Assembly (NCBI GenBank): GCA_002255925.1
Contig: NKIH01000010.1
Location: 1 to 45,591 of the forward strand
DNA length: 45,591 nucleotides
Direction: 5' to 3'
Source of the DNA: Burkholderiales bacterium PBB6
Lineage (GTDB): Bacteria > Pseudomonadota > Gammaproteobacteria > Burkholderiales > Burkholderiaceae_C
Shown: in pieces, positions 1-9,480 of the stretch
How the letters are laid out: each line of letters opens with the position of its first letter
How positions within the stretch are numbered: position 1 is the first letter of the stretch
Position numbers and translations under genes: made by a program
The notes under the pieces: generated by a model
What the model saw: only the letters and a program-made list of their open reading frames with translations
Databases searched by the model: none
Told to the model about the DNA's origin: nothing

Positions 1-134
1 CGGTTTGACGCCACGAATCGCAGATTTGAAAGTGAACAGGAAAGTCAATGAAATCAACGATCTACCAACACCACCTCCGCGCCAGTGCTAGCTTTTCGTA
101 CCGTCACTTATTGCACTGAAAACGAGGGGACCCC
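1..134 (+). mobile_element. IS1071 right terminal end (partial, copy A)
   Basis: These 134 bases match the right end of the deleted IS1071 copy at 11845-11978. The outer tip reads as the reverse complement of GGGGTCCCCTCGTTTTCAG. The rest of this copy lies outside the window to the left. IS1071 is a Tn3-family element with unusually long terminal repeats of about 110 bp, often found around mobile catabolic genes. The orientation is the same as the other two copies. The window starts inside the element, which fits a contig broken in a repeat. Confidence 0.9.
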
Positions 135-230
135 CAATCCACCGCCGACCGCGCTGCCGTGCGTGCCCAGGCCGCAGAAGCTGTTCGCACAGGCCAGATC
201 TCCCACGGCGAAATCGGCAACGCCATGTAA
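135..230 (+). pseudogene. C-terminal stub of a truncated gene (DUF4148-like tail)
   Basis: Directly after the IS1071 end an open frame without a start codon runs to TAA at 228-230. It encodes about 31 residues, including AAVRAQAAEAVRTGQISHGE. This Arg/Ala/Glu-rich pattern resembles the C-terminal part of small secreted DUF4148-type proteins common in Burkholderiales, but it is too short for a firm assignment. The 5' part has been removed by the IS1071 boundary, so this is a broken gene at the left edge of the chromosomal block. Confidence 0.45.
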
Positions 231-334
231 TGCAAGCCGATGCGGGCGTTTCGGACGCCACCGCTTGGCGCATCCACTGCGGCTGAGCGAAGGCGTCATC
301 GGTGCACCGCATCACATTGCATCGCCCATGAACG

Positions 335-357
335 AGCCCCCATTGCGGGGCTTTTTT
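335..357 (+). terminator. rho-independent terminator after the stub
   Basis: AGCCCC and GGGGCT form a six-pair stem with a six-base loop, followed by TTTTTT. It would have ended the transcript of the truncated gene upstream. Apart from this hairpin I see no gene between 231 and 559. Confidence 0.7.
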
Positions 358-559
358 CATGGGGCAAACTTTTGACGAATCCCAGCTAGGGCAACGCCGA
401 ATAAGTCCCCGCAGTGGCGCACGCCCTGATTTGGGATGGGATGCAAGGCGCAAACCACAGCGATAGCCGTAGCTATCGCGAGGATTTGCAACGCGGCAGA
501 CCGCCCAAAGCAGGGGTGCGCGGTGCGCGAGGGACTTGTTCAGCGTTGCCCTAGGTCTG

Positions 560-1462
560 TCAGGACGGCCCCATGCGGCCCGACGAACGTTCCAGCAGGG
601 TTTCCAGCACCTCGATACGGTGCCGATGCCGGGTGGTGATGGCGTAGAAATGCTCCTGCAGCCCGGCGGAGTAGCCCACCTTGACGAGGATGCCCGTGCG
701 CAACTCGTCCTGAACCACCACCTCGGGCAGCACGGTCAGCCAGCCGCTGTCACGGGCGATCAGGCGCAGCATGGCCATGTCATCCACCTCGGCGCGCAAT
801 CGGGGCGTCACCCCGGCCGATGCACACAGGGCTTCAAACTGCGCACGCAGTGCATGGCGGGGGCCAGGCAGCGCCACCTCCATACCCTCCAGGTCTTCAG
901 GTATGCGCAACGAGCGCGATTGCCACACGCTGGCAGGGCCGACCAGCGAGATGGACTGGCTGCCGAGAAATTGGCAGTGCAAGGGGCGCTCGGAGTCGGA
1001 AGGCACTGACTCATTGGCCAGCACCACGTCCAGCTGGTGCTGCACCAGGCGCGAAATCAGCCCCTCCAGCAGCCCTGACTCCAGCGTCAAAACCACGGAC
1101 GGGTCGGCCAGCAAGGGGCGGATCCAGTTTTCCTGGTAGTTGCGGGACAACGTTGCCACACTGCCCACGCGCAGCCGGGTCACCCCCGACGCGCTGCCCT
1201 GCAGGCGCCCCAGCATTTCCTGACCCAGTCCGAAGATGTTCTCGGCATATGCCAGTACCAGTTGCCCGGTGTCGGTCAGCAGCAGGCGGCGGCCCTCTCG
1301 CAAAAACAGCTCTTCGCCCAGGCGCTCTTCCAGCTGCCGGATCTGGGTGGACACCGCAGACTGGGACGTGTGCAGCTCTTGCGCTGCCTGGGTAAGGTGC
1401 CCCAGCTTGGCCACACGCCAAAAGTAGAACAGGTGGTTGAAGTTGAGTTGATCGAGTCTCAT
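560..1462 (-). CDS. LysR-family transcriptional regulator (NhaR-like)
   Basis: A 300-residue protein of normal LysR length. The N-terminal winged helix-turn-helix spans about residues 5-65, with the typical AAQELHTSQSAVSTQIRQLE recognition region. It is followed by a long linker helix and an effector-binding domain. The start MRLDQLNFNHLFYFW resembles the NhaR branch. The gene is transcribed away from the dabB-dabA operon and shares a 99-bp AT-rich control region with it. Regulation of that operon is therefore likely, by analogy with LysR regulators beside other inorganic-carbon uptake genes. The effector cannot be read from sequence. Confidence 0.88.
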   Translation of the reverse strand: MRLDQLNFNHLFYFWRVAKLGHLTQAAQELHTSQSAVSTQIRQLEERLGEELFLREGRRLLLTDTGQLVLAYAENIFGLGQEMLGRLQGSASGVTRLRVGSVATLSRNYQENWIRPLLADPSVVLTLESGLLEGLISRLVQHQLDVVLANESVPSDSERPLHCQFLGSQSISLVGPASVWQSRSLRIPEDLEGMEVALPGPRHALRAQFEALCASAGVTPRLRAEVDDMAMLRLIARDSGWLTVLPEVVVQDELRTGILVKVGYSAGLQEHFYAITTRHRHRIEVLETLLERSSGRMGPS

Positions 1463-1514
1463 TGTTCTATTTTTAGTATTTTTTTGTTCTTTTCAATGTA
1501 TTTTACAGAACAAT
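1461..1514. promoter_or_regulatory. divergent LysR control region with inverted repeat
   Basis: ATTGTTCT at 1461-1468 and AGAACAAT at 1507-1514 are perfect inverted copies. A further TTGTTC lies at 1484-1489. The stretch between them is very rich in A and T, unlike the GC-rich coding sequence on both sides. It separates the LysR gene from dabB and is the natural place for the LysR operator and both promoters. Binding is inferred. Confidence 0.5.
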
Positions 1515-1561
1515 AACCCCGCAGCATCATCGCCCCCAGTCTTGTTTCTGGAGGTTGAGTG

Positions 1562-3136
1562 ATGCCATTTGTTCACGTTTTGTCCCACGCCAGCGCATGG
1601 GCACCGGGCATGCTCATGCTGGCCGCCATGGCGCTGGCACTGTGCCACAAGGGCTCGGTTGCCACGTTGTGGCGCTGGATGCTGATCCTGTCTGGTGCCG
1701 CCTTGGCAGGTTCTGTATTGGCGGCGATTGCGGCCATGGCTGGCATCGGCCGGCTGGACCACGCTGGCTGGCTCAAGGCATCGCCGATGGGCTTGTGCAT
1801 GGGGGTTCTGGTGCAACTGCTGGGCACCGTCATCGCAGCGTTTTCTGCGAGGTACCTGGAGGGAGAGCCCGGCCAGCCGCGCTACATGGCAGCACTGGCG
1901 GGTGTGCTGGCTGCTGTGCACGTGCTGCTGCTGGCAGACCACTGGATCGTCCTGGCCATCGCCTGGGCTCTGGTGGGCATTGCGCTGCAACACCTGCTGT
2001 GCTTCTACCCCGACCGGGCTTTTGCCAGCCTGGCCGCCCACAAAAAACAGATGGCCGACAGGGTGGCCGACGTATTGCTGGTCGGTGCGGCGGCACTGGC
2101 CTGGCTGGAAGTCGGCAGCGGTTCTTTGTCGGCGTTGTGGGCGTACATCGCACGCGACGGCATGTCCCCGTTGCTGCACGCCAGCGCGGTGTTGCTGACC
2201 CTGGCCGTGATTTTGCGGACGGCCTTGTTGCCCGTGCATGGCTGGCTGATCCAGGTCATGGAGGCGCCCACGCCGGTGTCTGCACTGCTGCACGCAGGCG
2301 TGGTCAACCTGGGCGGGTTCGTGCTGATACGGTTCGCCCCCTTGCTGGAAAACGCCGCCGCTGCCCGCGTCGTGCTGGTCGTTTTTGGCCTCGGTACAGC
2401 CGTGCTCGCTGGCATGGTCATGCTGACGCGCATCAGCATCAAGGTCAGGCTGGCCTGGTCCACGGTGGCGCAGATGGGGTTCATGCTGCTCGAATGCGGG
2501 TTGGGCCTGTACACGCTGGCTGCGCTGCACCTCGTGGGGCACTCGCTGTACAAGGCCCATGTGTTTCTGTCGGCATCCAACGCGGTTCGGCAAGCGCGGC
2601 TGCAGGCCATGCACAGCGCAACCCCGCCCACAGCCATCAGCCTGGCGCTGGCACCCGTCGCCGCCACGGCCACCGTGCTGCTGGTGCTGAACGTGGCGGC
2701 GGAGGTGCCCTGGCCCGCCTGGTGGTCCGCCGTGCTGGGACTGGCCTGGGCACCGCTGCTCTGGTCGCCTCAGGGCCAGGCCAGCGCCAAGACTGCGGCC
2801 TGGCACAGCCTGGCCGGGCTGGTGATGGTGGCGGGCCTCACCGCAGCGGCAGTTGCCATCCACCATGTGCCACTGGGCTTGCGCGATGCTCCGGCGCACG
2901 TGCTGGGGTGGCTGGCACTGATCGGACTTTTAGGCCTTTACCTCTTTCTGGCACTGCTGCAGAGGCAGCCCCACATGCTGCGGACCTGGCGCAGGTGGAG
3001 CTATGCAGGGTTCTACATCGACGAGGCGTACACCCGGCTGGCCCTGTACATCTGGCCCACCGCCTGGACACCCCCTGCCCCGCGTGACGCGGTCCCCCAT
3101 GTAGCAGGCCCCACGTTGCACAGAGCCGCCCCCTGA
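1562..3136 (+). CDS. dabB: DabB-type proton-conducting membrane subunit (NuoL/NdhF family)
   Basis: A 524-residue polytopic membrane protein with about 13 hydrophobic segments. It carries the antiporter-like signature PTPVSALLHAGVVNLGGFVL shared with NuoL, NdhF and Mrp subunits. It is not part of a complex I cluster: the next gene, 24 bp downstream, encodes a DabA-type protein. In characterised DAB systems this subunit provides the cation path that energises inorganic-carbon uptake. The ATG at 1562 is preferred over the overlapping GTG at 1559 because GGAGG lies seven bases upstream. The cation (H+ or Na+) cannot be decided from sequence. Confidence 0.9.
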   Translation: MPFVHVLSHASAWAPGMLMLAAMALALCHKGSVATLWRWMLILSGAALAGSVLAAIAAMAGIGRLDHAGWLKASPMGLCMGVLVQLLGTVIAAFSARYLEGEPGQPRYMAALAGVLAAVHVLLLADHWIVLAIAWALVGIALQHLLCFYPDRAFASLAAHKKQMADRVADVLLVGAAALAWLEVGSGSLSALWAYIARDGMSPLLHASAVLLTLAVILRTALLPVHGWLIQVMEAPTPVSALLHAGVVNLGGFVLIRFAPLLENAAAARVVLVVFGLGTAVLAGMVMLTRISIKVRLAWSTVAQMGFMLLECGLGLYTLAALHLVGHSLYKAHVFLSASNAVRQARLQAMHSATPPTAISLALAPVAATATVLLVLNVAAEVPWPAWWSAVLGLAWAPLLWSPQGQASAKTAAWHSLAGLVMVAGLTAAAVAIHHVPLGLRDAPAHVLGWLALIGLLGLYLFLALLQRQPHMLRTWRRWSYAGFYIDEAYTRLALYIWPTAWTPPAPRDAVPHVAGPTLHRAAP

Positions 3137-3160
3137 ACCGCACTGCACCCGGAGAACCCC

Positions 3161-5713
3161 ATGATGGAATCACTGACCGACTGCCCCACCGAGGAGCTCG
3201 CGGCGCCAGCGCCCACGCACGCTGCGCAGCACCCGGCCTCGCACAACGACATCGACACCGCCTGCGCACAAGCGTGCCAAGCCATTGCACCGGCCTGGCC
3301 CCTGGACCGTGCCATTGCAGTCAACCCGCACTGGGCGCGCATCGGCATGCCGGTGCGCCGGGTGGCAGCGCGCATGGCAGCGCTGGGCGGCATTCAGGTC
3401 TTTCCCGGGCGCGACCGGCAACTGCAAGCGTGGACGGAAGGACGCATCAGCGCCCAGGACCTTGATCAGGCGATCCGCCAGATGCCTCAGGCGCAAGCCT
3501 GCGGGTTGACTGCCGAAGACTGCGTACAGGCCTTACACAACACCCAGCCCGTAGAGCAATTGCCCCTGCTGATCGATGTGCTGGACAACGACCCCCACCG
3601 CCAAACCCGCTTGTCCTGGCGCCAGGCAATCACCCACCAGGTGAGCCAGACCTGCGCCGCCTATTTCGACCAGACACAGGCGGACTGGCAGCCCCAGCGG
3701 TCCGAGGGCCTGTATGCGTTCTGGCGCGAGACTCTGCAGCACGACCACTCCATCGGCCTGCTGATGGGCTTGCCACACCTCGCCGAGGCCTTGGAGGCTC
3801 TGCCCGCCACCCGGGAAGACGCCGAACGCTGGGTACTGCACAGGCTGCGCCTTCCCAAGGCGGTGTGGCCAGACTATCTGGAGTCGGTGCTGCTGACGGT
3901 GAATGGCTGGGCTTCGTGGTGCGCCTATCTAGGCTGGCAGGCCCACCTGAACCAGACCTCCGACCCGCACCTGCGGGAGTTGCTGGCGATCCGGCTGGCA
4001 TGGGGTGCGGTTCTACTGCATTGCAAGGACGATGCCGCAGGCACCCATGCCTTCCAGGCGCTGCAACAGGCCTGGGGCCAGGCCCCCGCCTTGTTGCAAC
4101 GGGCAGAGCAGGCTCTGCTGGTCGACGAAGTGTGGCAAGTAGCTCTGGAAGTCGGCTACCAGCGCCAACTGGCTCAGCGGCTGCTCGGTGCCGGCAGTGC
4201 CCCGCCCAACCAGCACGAGATCGAGGTGCAAGCCGCTTTTTGTATTGATGTGCGCAGCGAGCCACTGCGGAGGTCCCTGGAGGCCATTTGGCCCGCCGTA
4301 CAGACCATCGGGTTCGCGGGATTTTTTGGCCTGCCCCTCGCCTACACACCGCTGGGCACCAGCGCTCGCACGCCCCACCTGCCGGGCCTGTTGGCACCCG
4401 CAGTAGAAGCCACTGACTGCATCGTGCCATCCACTGCGGGCGCGTTGAAGACCGATGCGACGCTACAAGAAGCAGCGATCCACGCACGCTCCAGGCGCTT
4501 TGCGCTGGCCGACCAATGGCTGTCCGCCAGCCGCTGGCCGGGTGCGGCGTTCTCGTTCGTTGAAGCGGCGGGCGTGGGCTATGCGGGCAAGCTGGGCCAA
4601 TGGCTGCGGCCCTCCCGGCAAGCCAGGGCCAACGATGCACTGGAAGGCCTGCCTGCGCGCTATCGCCCCCTGTGCCGGCCCCAGCTCACGGGGCTGGACA
4701 TCGGCGCCAAGGTGTCGCTGGCAGCGCGGGTGCTGCGCTCCATGGGGCTGGACGGTTATCTGGCGCCCCTGGTACTGCTGGTAGGGCATGGCAGCCAGTC
4801 GGCCAACAACGCCCATGCGGCAGCGCTGGACTGCGGCGCATGCTGCGGCCAGACCGGCGAAGTCAGTGCCCGCAGCCTGGCACAACTGCTGAACGAACCT
4901 GCCGTGCGTACGGGCCTGGCGGAACAAGGCATCGCCATTCCGGAGTCCACAACCTTCGTGGCGGCCCTGCACAACACCACAACCGATGAGATCGAGGGCT
5001 TTGACCTGGACCTGCTGCCCCCAGCCGCTCGCCAACGGTGGGACAGCCTGCAGCCGGTGCTACACCATGCCAGTGACCAGGTCCGCAGAGAACGAGCACC
5101 GCACCTGCACATCGACCCACGGACACCGCACGACGATTTGCTGAAGCAATTGCGAAGGCGCGCCAACGATGGCGCCCAGACGCGCCCGGAATGGGGCCTG
5201 GCGGGCAACGCAGCCTTCGTCATCGCACCCCGGCACAGGACGCTGGGCGCTGCGCTACAAGGACGCAGCTTTCTGCACGACTATGACGCCCAAAGAGACC
5301 CCGACGGCAGCCTGCTGGAAGCGCTCATGACCGCGCCCATGCTGGTCACCCACTGGATCAACTGGCAGTACCACGCATCCACCTGCGCCCCCACACGCCT
5401 GGGGAGTGGCAACAAGGTGCTGCACAACGTGGTGGGCGGACACATCGGCGTCTTTGAAGGCAACGGCGGTGATCTGCGCATCGGCCTGTCGCAGCAGTCG
5501 GTGCACGACGGCAAGCGCTGGTTGCACGAACCACTGAGGCTGACCGTGGTGATTGATGCGCCCCGCCCATCCATCGACGCAGTGATCCATCAACATGCCG
5601 TCGTCAAGCAACTGGTGGACCACGGGTGGCTGCACCTCTGGCGGTGGGAAGGCACCGACCTGATGCGCTATGACCAGGGTCTCTGGGAGCCGCTGCACAC
5701 GGAGAACTGGTGA
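3161..5713 (+). CDS. dabA: DabA-type inorganic carbon transporter subunit (DUF2309/UPF0753)
   Basis: An 850-residue soluble, probably membrane-associated protein of the DUF2309 family. DabA is a beta-carbonic-anhydrase-like subunit that, with DabB, converts CO2 to bicarbonate in an energy-coupled, one-way manner. The family's zinc and catalytic residues are visible: Cys361 and Asp363 in FCIDVRSEP, His543 in GHGSQ and Cys558 in LDCGACCG. The 15-residue spacing between the last two equals that of the characterised Halothiobacillus protein. GGAG precedes the ATG by six bases. The stop codon overlaps the next ATG (TGATG), so the three genes are translationally coupled. Confidence 0.93.
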   Translation: MMESLTDCPTEELAAPAPTHAAQHPASHNDIDTACAQACQAIAPAWPLDRAIAVNPHWARIGMPVRRVAARMAALGGIQVFPGRDRQLQAWTEGRISAQDLDQAIRQMPQAQACGLTAEDCVQALHNTQPVEQLPLLIDVLDNDPHRQTRLSWRQAITHQVSQTCAAYFDQTQADWQPQRSEGLYAFWRETLQHDHSIGLLMGLPHLAEALEALPATREDAERWVLHRLRLPKAVWPDYLESVLLTVNGWASWCAYLGWQAHLNQTSDPHLRELLAIRLAWGAVLLHCKDDAAGTHAFQALQQAWGQAPALLQRAEQALLVDEVWQVALEVGYQRQLAQRLLGAGSAPPNQHEIEVQAAFCIDVRSEPLRRSLEAIWPAVQTIGFAGFFGLPLAYTPLGTSARTPHLPGLLAPAVEATDCIVPSTAGALKTDATLQEAAIHARSRRFALADQWLSASRWPGAAFSFVEAAGVGYAGKLGQWLRPSRQARANDALEGLPARYRPLCRPQLTGLDIGAKVSLAARVLRSMGLDGYLAPLVLLVGHGSQSANNAHAAALDCGACCGQTGEVSARSLAQLLNEPAVRTGLAEQGIAIPESTTFVAALHNTTTDEIEGFDLDLLPPAARQRWDSLQPVLHHASDQVRRERAPHLHIDPRTPHDDLLKQLRRRANDGAQTRPEWGLAGNAAFVIAPRHRTLGAALQGRSFLHDYDAQRDPDGSLLEALMTAPMLVTHWINWQYHASTCAPTRLGSGNKVLHNVVGGHIGVFEGNGGDLRIGLSQQSVHDGKRWLHEPLRLTVVIDAPRPSIDAVIHQHAVVKQLVDHGWLHLWRWEGTDLMRYDQGLWEPLHTENW

Positions 5714-6567
5714 TGCACCCCAGTGCACGCCCCTATGCAGACCGCCGCATCGCCTTGCTGACCCAGCATGGCAAGGAGCGGGTCATCGCGCCCGCGCTGG
5801 AGCCGGGTCTGGGTTGCACGATTGAACATGTCAGCGGGTTCGATACCGACCTGCTGGGCACCTTCACCCGCGAAACGGCACGTGCGGGCTCGCAACTGGA
5901 TGCAGCACGGCGCAAAGCCCGCAAGGGCATGGAGCTCTCCGGCCTCGATGCCGGCCTGGCCAGCGAGGGCAGCTTTGGTCCCGATCCGTTCACAGGAATG
6001 GTGCCCTGGAACGTGGAGCTGATCGCCTGGCTGGACGACCGCATGGGCATCGAAGTCGTCGGCATGGCACAAGGGCCTGCGCGCAGCGGGCACCTGCTGA
6101 GCGATAACTGGAGTGCCGTGGAGGCATTTGCGCAGCGCGAGGGCTTCCCGCAGCAACAGCTGGTGATGCGCCCGGAGAGCCAGGACGACACCCGCATGCA
6201 CAAAGGCATCGCGGACTGGGACCGGCTGCGGCACTGCTTCGACGCCTGCCAAGCCCAGGCCCGCAACCGCCAGGTCTTTGTGGAGACGGACCTGAGGGCC
6301 TTTGCCAACCCCACCCGCATGCGCCTCATCGAGCAAGCTGCGCAGGACTTGCTGCAGCGACTGCAGTCGAACTGCCCAGCCTGCAACGCCCCGGGTTACT
6401 GGGTCACCGAACGCATACCGGGGCTTACCTGCTCTGCCTGCGGACGGCCTACCGCATCCTGCCGCGCTGAGGTGTGGTCGTGCCCACGCTGCGAATACCA
6501 GTCCAGAATGAGCAAAGCCACGCGGGCATTGGCAGATCCTCGCCACTGCGCGTATTGCAATCCCTGA
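5713..6567 (+). CDS. DUF6671-family protein coupled to dabA
   Basis: A 284-residue soluble protein. The N-terminal two thirds has the family pattern KHGKERVIAPAL-like (here QHGKERVIAPAL), then DTDLLGTFT, ARRKARKGMELSG and ASEGSFGPDP. The C-terminal 75 residues carry paired cysteines (CPAC, CSAC, CPRC, CAYC) that look like zinc ribbons. No enzymatic role is established as far as I know. The TGATG overlap with dabA and its good ribosome site (GGAG) put it in the dab operon, which suggests a part in assembling or regulating DAB, or in carbon metabolism. That function is inference. Confidence 0.75.
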   Translation: MHPSARPYADRRIALLTQHGKERVIAPALEPGLGCTIEHVSGFDTDLLGTFTRETARAGSQLDAARRKARKGMELSGLDAGLASEGSFGPDPFTGMVPWNVELIAWLDDRMGIEVVGMAQGPARSGHLLSDNWSAVEAFAQREGFPQQQLVMRPESQDDTRMHKGIADWDRLRHCFDACQAQARNRQVFVETDLRAFANPTRMRLIEQAAQDLLQRLQSNCPACNAPGYWVTERIPGLTCSACGRPTASCRAEVWSCPRCEYQSRMSKATRALADPRHCAYCNP

Positions 6568-6630
6568 CTTGCAATCACAGCGGTCCCGCGTTCAGCACAG
6601 TGGTTTGAACACTGACCGGCGAGGCGTCAC

Positions 6631-6670
6631 AAAGCAAACAACAACTGGCCAATCGATCAGTCAGTTGTTG
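6631..6670 (-). terminator. probable glmS terminator (convergent hairpin)
   Basis: CAACAACTG at 6639-6647 and CAGTTGTTG at 6662-6670 form a nine-pair stem with a 14-base loop. On the minus strand it is followed by the T-rich TTTGCTTT. It lies between the convergent DUF6671 and glmS genes and may serve both directions. The loop is large, so strength is uncertain. Confidence 0.5.
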
Positions 6671-6694
6671 GTAAAAAACGGGGTGTTCGACAGC

Positions 6695-8626
6695 TCACTC
6701 CACAGTAACGCTCTTGGCCAAGTTGCGGGGCTTGTCCACATCCGTCCCCCGCGCACAGGCCGTGTGGTACGCAAGCAGCTGCAGCGGCACGACATGCAGC
6801 AGTGGGCTCAATGCGCCGTAGTGCTCGGGCATGCGAATCACGTGGATGCCCTCACTGCTTTCGATGCGGGTGTCGCCATCGGCCAGCACGTACAGCACAC
6901 CCGCACGGGCGCGGACTTCCTGCATGTTGCTCTTGAGCTTCTCCAGGAGGGCGTCGTTGGGCGCCACCGTCACCACCGGCATGGCGCTGGTCACCAGGGC
7001 CAGGGGGCCGTGCTTGAGTTCACCGGCCGGGTAGGCTTCAGCGTGGATGTAGCTGATTTCCTTGAGCTTGAGCGCGCCCTCCAGCGCGATGGGGTAATGC
7101 AGCCCTCGGCCCAGAAAGAGCGCGTTTTCCATGCGCGCAAAGTCTTCAGCCCAGCTGATGAGCTGGGGTTCGAGCGCCAGCACGGCCTGCAGGGCCACGG
7201 GCAGGTGGCGCATGGCCTTGAGGTGTGCAGCCTCCTGCTCTTCACTCAGGCGGCCCTTGCTTTGCGCCAGGGCCAGCGTCAGCAAGAACAGGCCCGCCAG
7301 CTGCGTGGTGAAGGCCTTGGTGCTGGCCACGCCGATCTCGACCCCGGCGCGGGTGATGTAGGCGAGCTTGCATTCGCGCACCATGGCGCTGGTGGCGACG
7401 TTGCAGATGGTGAGCGTGTGCTGCATGCCCAGGGATTGCGCGTGGCGCAGCGCGGCCAGGGTGTCGGCGGTTTCGCCGCTTTGGCTGATGGTGACGACCA
7501 GGGTGCGCGGGTTGGGCACGCTGGTGCGGTAGCGGTATTCGCTGGCCACTTCGACCTGGGTGGGAATGCCCGCGATTTCTTCGAGCCAGTATTTGGCGGT
7601 GCAGCCGCTGTAATAGCTGGTGCCGCAGGCCAGGATCAACACGTTGTCGATGTCCTTGAACACGCGCCAGGCAGCCGCGCCGGGCTCGCCATGCTGGCCT
7701 GCACCATCAAACAGCTCGGGCACGATGCCGGCCAGGCCTTCCAGCGTGTCGGCAATCGCGCGGGGCTGCTCGAAGATTTCCTTTTGCATGTAGTGGCGAT
7801 ACGGCCCCAGCTCGGCCGCGCCGCTGTGGGCCTGCACGGTGCGCACGGGGCGCTGCCCGGTGGTCAGCGCATTGCCGTCCTTGCCCACGATCCAGTAGCG
7901 GCCCAGCTGCAGGTCCACCAGGTCGCCCTCTTCCAGATAGACGATCTGGTCAGTGACGCCCGCCAGGGCCATGGCGTCGCTGGCCAGAAAGTGCTCGCGC
8001 GATGACGAGGCGCCGGTTGCGTCCTTGCCCACGCCCAGGATCAACGGAGACCCTGCGCGTGCGCCCACCACGCGGTGGGGTTCGTCCTTGTGCATGACGG
8101 CGATGGCGTAGGCGCCATGCAGTTCGGCCACGGTGGCCCGCACGGCGTCGAACAGGTCGCCGCTGTAATGGCTGTCCACCAGGTGGGCGATGACCTCGGT
8201 GTCGGTCTGGCTTGCAAACACGTAGCCGCGTGCCTGCAGGCGGGCGCGCAGTTCTTCGTGGTTCTCGATGATGCCGTTGTGCACCAGTGCCACCCGGCCT
8301 GCGGCCTGCGCATGGGCGTCTGCGCCCGTGCCGTGGCTGAAATGCGGGTGGGCGTTGTGCACGGCAGGCGCGCCGTGCGTGGCCCAGCGGGTGTGGGCGA
8401 TGCCGGTGGCGCCGTCGATGTGCTCGGTGCTCACCTGCTCCAGCAGCTCGGCCACGCGGGCGGTGCTGCGGGCGCGCTGCAGGCCGGCAGGGCGCGTGGC
8501 GTCTAGGCTGGACGCATGCACGGCCACGCCGCAGGAGTCATAGCCCCGGTATTCAAGTCGCTGCAGGCCCTGCACGAGGATGGGAACGATGTTGCGCGTG
8601 GATACTGCGCCGACGATGCCGCACAT
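6695..8626 (-). CDS. glmS: glutamine-fructose-6-phosphate aminotransferase (isomerizing)
   Basis: A 643-residue cytoplasmic enzyme that makes glucosamine-6-phosphate from fructose-6-phosphate and glutamine, the first step towards UDP-GlcNAc for peptidoglycan and LPS. The start is placed at MCGIVGAVS because Cys2 is the nucleophile of the N-terminal class II glutaminase domain. A longer frame upstream has no support. Two SIS sugar-isomerase domains follow, with the conserved CGTSYYSG and SQSGETADT segments and the C-terminal [12 protein letters not shown]. It is about 35 residues longer than E. coli GlmS, with extra sequence in the glutaminase domain. A single-copy housekeeping gene between IS1071 copies marks this block as chromosomal in origin. 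Confidence 0.96.
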   Translation of the reverse strand: MCGIVGAVSTRNIVPILVQGLQRLEYRGYDSCGVAVHASSLDATRPAGLQRARSTARVAELLEQVSTEHIDGATGIAHTRWATHGAPAVHNAHPHFSHGTGADAHAQAAGRVALVHNGIIENHEELRARLQARGYVFASQTDTEVIAHLVDSHYSGDLFDAVRATVAELHGAYAIAVMHKDEPHRVVGARAGSPLILGVGKDATGASSSREHFLASDAMALAGVTDQIVYLEEGDLVDLQLGRYWIVGKDGNALTTGQRPVRTVQAHSGAAELGPYRHYMQKEIFEQPRAIADTLEGLAGIVPELFDGAGQHGEPGAAAWRVFKDIDNVLILACGTSYYSGCTAKYWLEEIAGIPTQVEVASEYRYRTSVPNPRTLVVTISQSGETADTLAALRHAQSLGMQHTLTICNVATSAMVRECKLAYITRAGVEIGVASTKAFTTQLAGLFLLTLALAQSKGRLSEEQEAAHLKAMRHLPVALQAVLALEPQLISWAEDFARMENALFLGRGLHYPIALEGALKLKEISYIHAEAYPAGELKHGPLALVTSAMPVVTVAPNDALLEKLKSNMQEVRARAGVLYVLADGDTRIESSEGIHVIRMPEHYGALSPLLHVVPLQLLAYHTACARGTDVDKPRNLAKSVTVE

Positions 8627-8770
8627 GGTGGTTGCCTTTGGTTGGAATGTGATGGGATGCGGCGATGGTAGGCAGCGTCCCAAAAAATTATTGATTGATA
8701 TTTGCAGCAACATGAACTTTAATTTCACCAATAATCAATGTTGAAATTTTTGTTCATTTTCTGACCTCCA

Positions 8771-9259
8771 ATGGAATTCATATCGCTCGATGCAATTGAC
8801 CTGCAGCTGCTCAACCTGTTGCAGACCGATGCCGCGCAGAGCAACCAGGCCCTGGCCGAACAGGTGCATGTGTCGCCGCCCACCTGCCTGCGCCGCGTCA
8901 AGCGCCTGCACGATGTGGGACTCATCGAGCGGCAGGTGGCCATCCTGCAGCCCGACCGGCTGGCTGCCCTGCAAGGCCACGGGCTGGCGTGCATCGTGGA
9001 GGTGTCGCTGGACCGCCAGGGGGCCGAACAGCTCGACGCCTTCGAAGCCCGCGCCGTGCAGGAGGCCGCCGTGCAGCAGTGCTGGCGCGTGTCACCCGGG
9101 CCAGACTTTGTGCTGGTGGTGCACACGCGGGACATGCCGGGCTACCTGGCGCTGTCGCAGCGGCTGTTCACCGGCGACGCCAACGTGCGCAATGTGAAGG
9201 CCTTCTTTGCAACCCGCCGGGCCAAATTTGAGACCAAAGTGCCGGTAGCGCCAGATTGA
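8771..9259 (+). CDS. Lrp/AsnC-family transcriptional regulator
   Basis: A 162-residue protein of standard Lrp size. The N-terminal helix-turn-helix spans about residues 8-60 (ALAEQVHVSPPTCLRRVKRL). The C-terminal alpha-beta RAM domain, which binds small ligands and drives oligomerisation, follows at about residues 70-150. The gene is divergent from glmS across a 144-bp AT-rich intergenic region containing several TTGAAA-like and poly-T stretches, where autoregulation would be expected. The effector amino acid cannot be told from sequence. GACCTCC just before ATG is not a strong ribosome site. Confidence 0.85.
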   Translation: MEFISLDAIDLQLLNLLQTDAAQSNQALAEQVHVSPPTCLRRVKRLHDVGLIERQVAILQPDRLAALQGHGLACIVEVSLDRQGAEQLDAFEARAVQEAAVQQCWRVSPGPDFVLVVHTRDMPGYLALSQRLFTGDANVRNVKAFFATRRAKFETKVPVAPD

Positions 9260-9480
9260 CATGCGCTATCTGCTATCAATTTATTAGCAAACCCACCTGC
9301 ATCCTCATCGGCGCCCTCTCACCGCCCCGCCCCTCAGCCCCCCCTGACAGGCCCCACAGCACATCCCAACACCCAGCAAGGTCATCCATGCGACTGATGG
9401 GAATGGACCACGGTCATTTCTTGCTGGTATCGCCTGACCGGGCGTTGTAAGCTCCCCCGCACTTTCAACCTACCTGGCCG

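Noticed and set aside
1493..2899. Long minus-strand frame opposite dabB
   Set aside because: Its product is a low-complexity His/Gln/Arg-rich shadow of the well-supported membrane protein gene.
6695..6760. A Tn7-like insertion at the glmS 3' end
   Set aside because: The attTn7-type end of glmS is intact and no Tn7 terminal repeats or tns genes are present.
6569..8005. Long open frame on the plus strand opposite glmS
   Set aside because: It is antisense to a clear glmS gene, and its His/Gln/Gly-rich product has the look of a reverse-strand shadow in GC-rich DNA.
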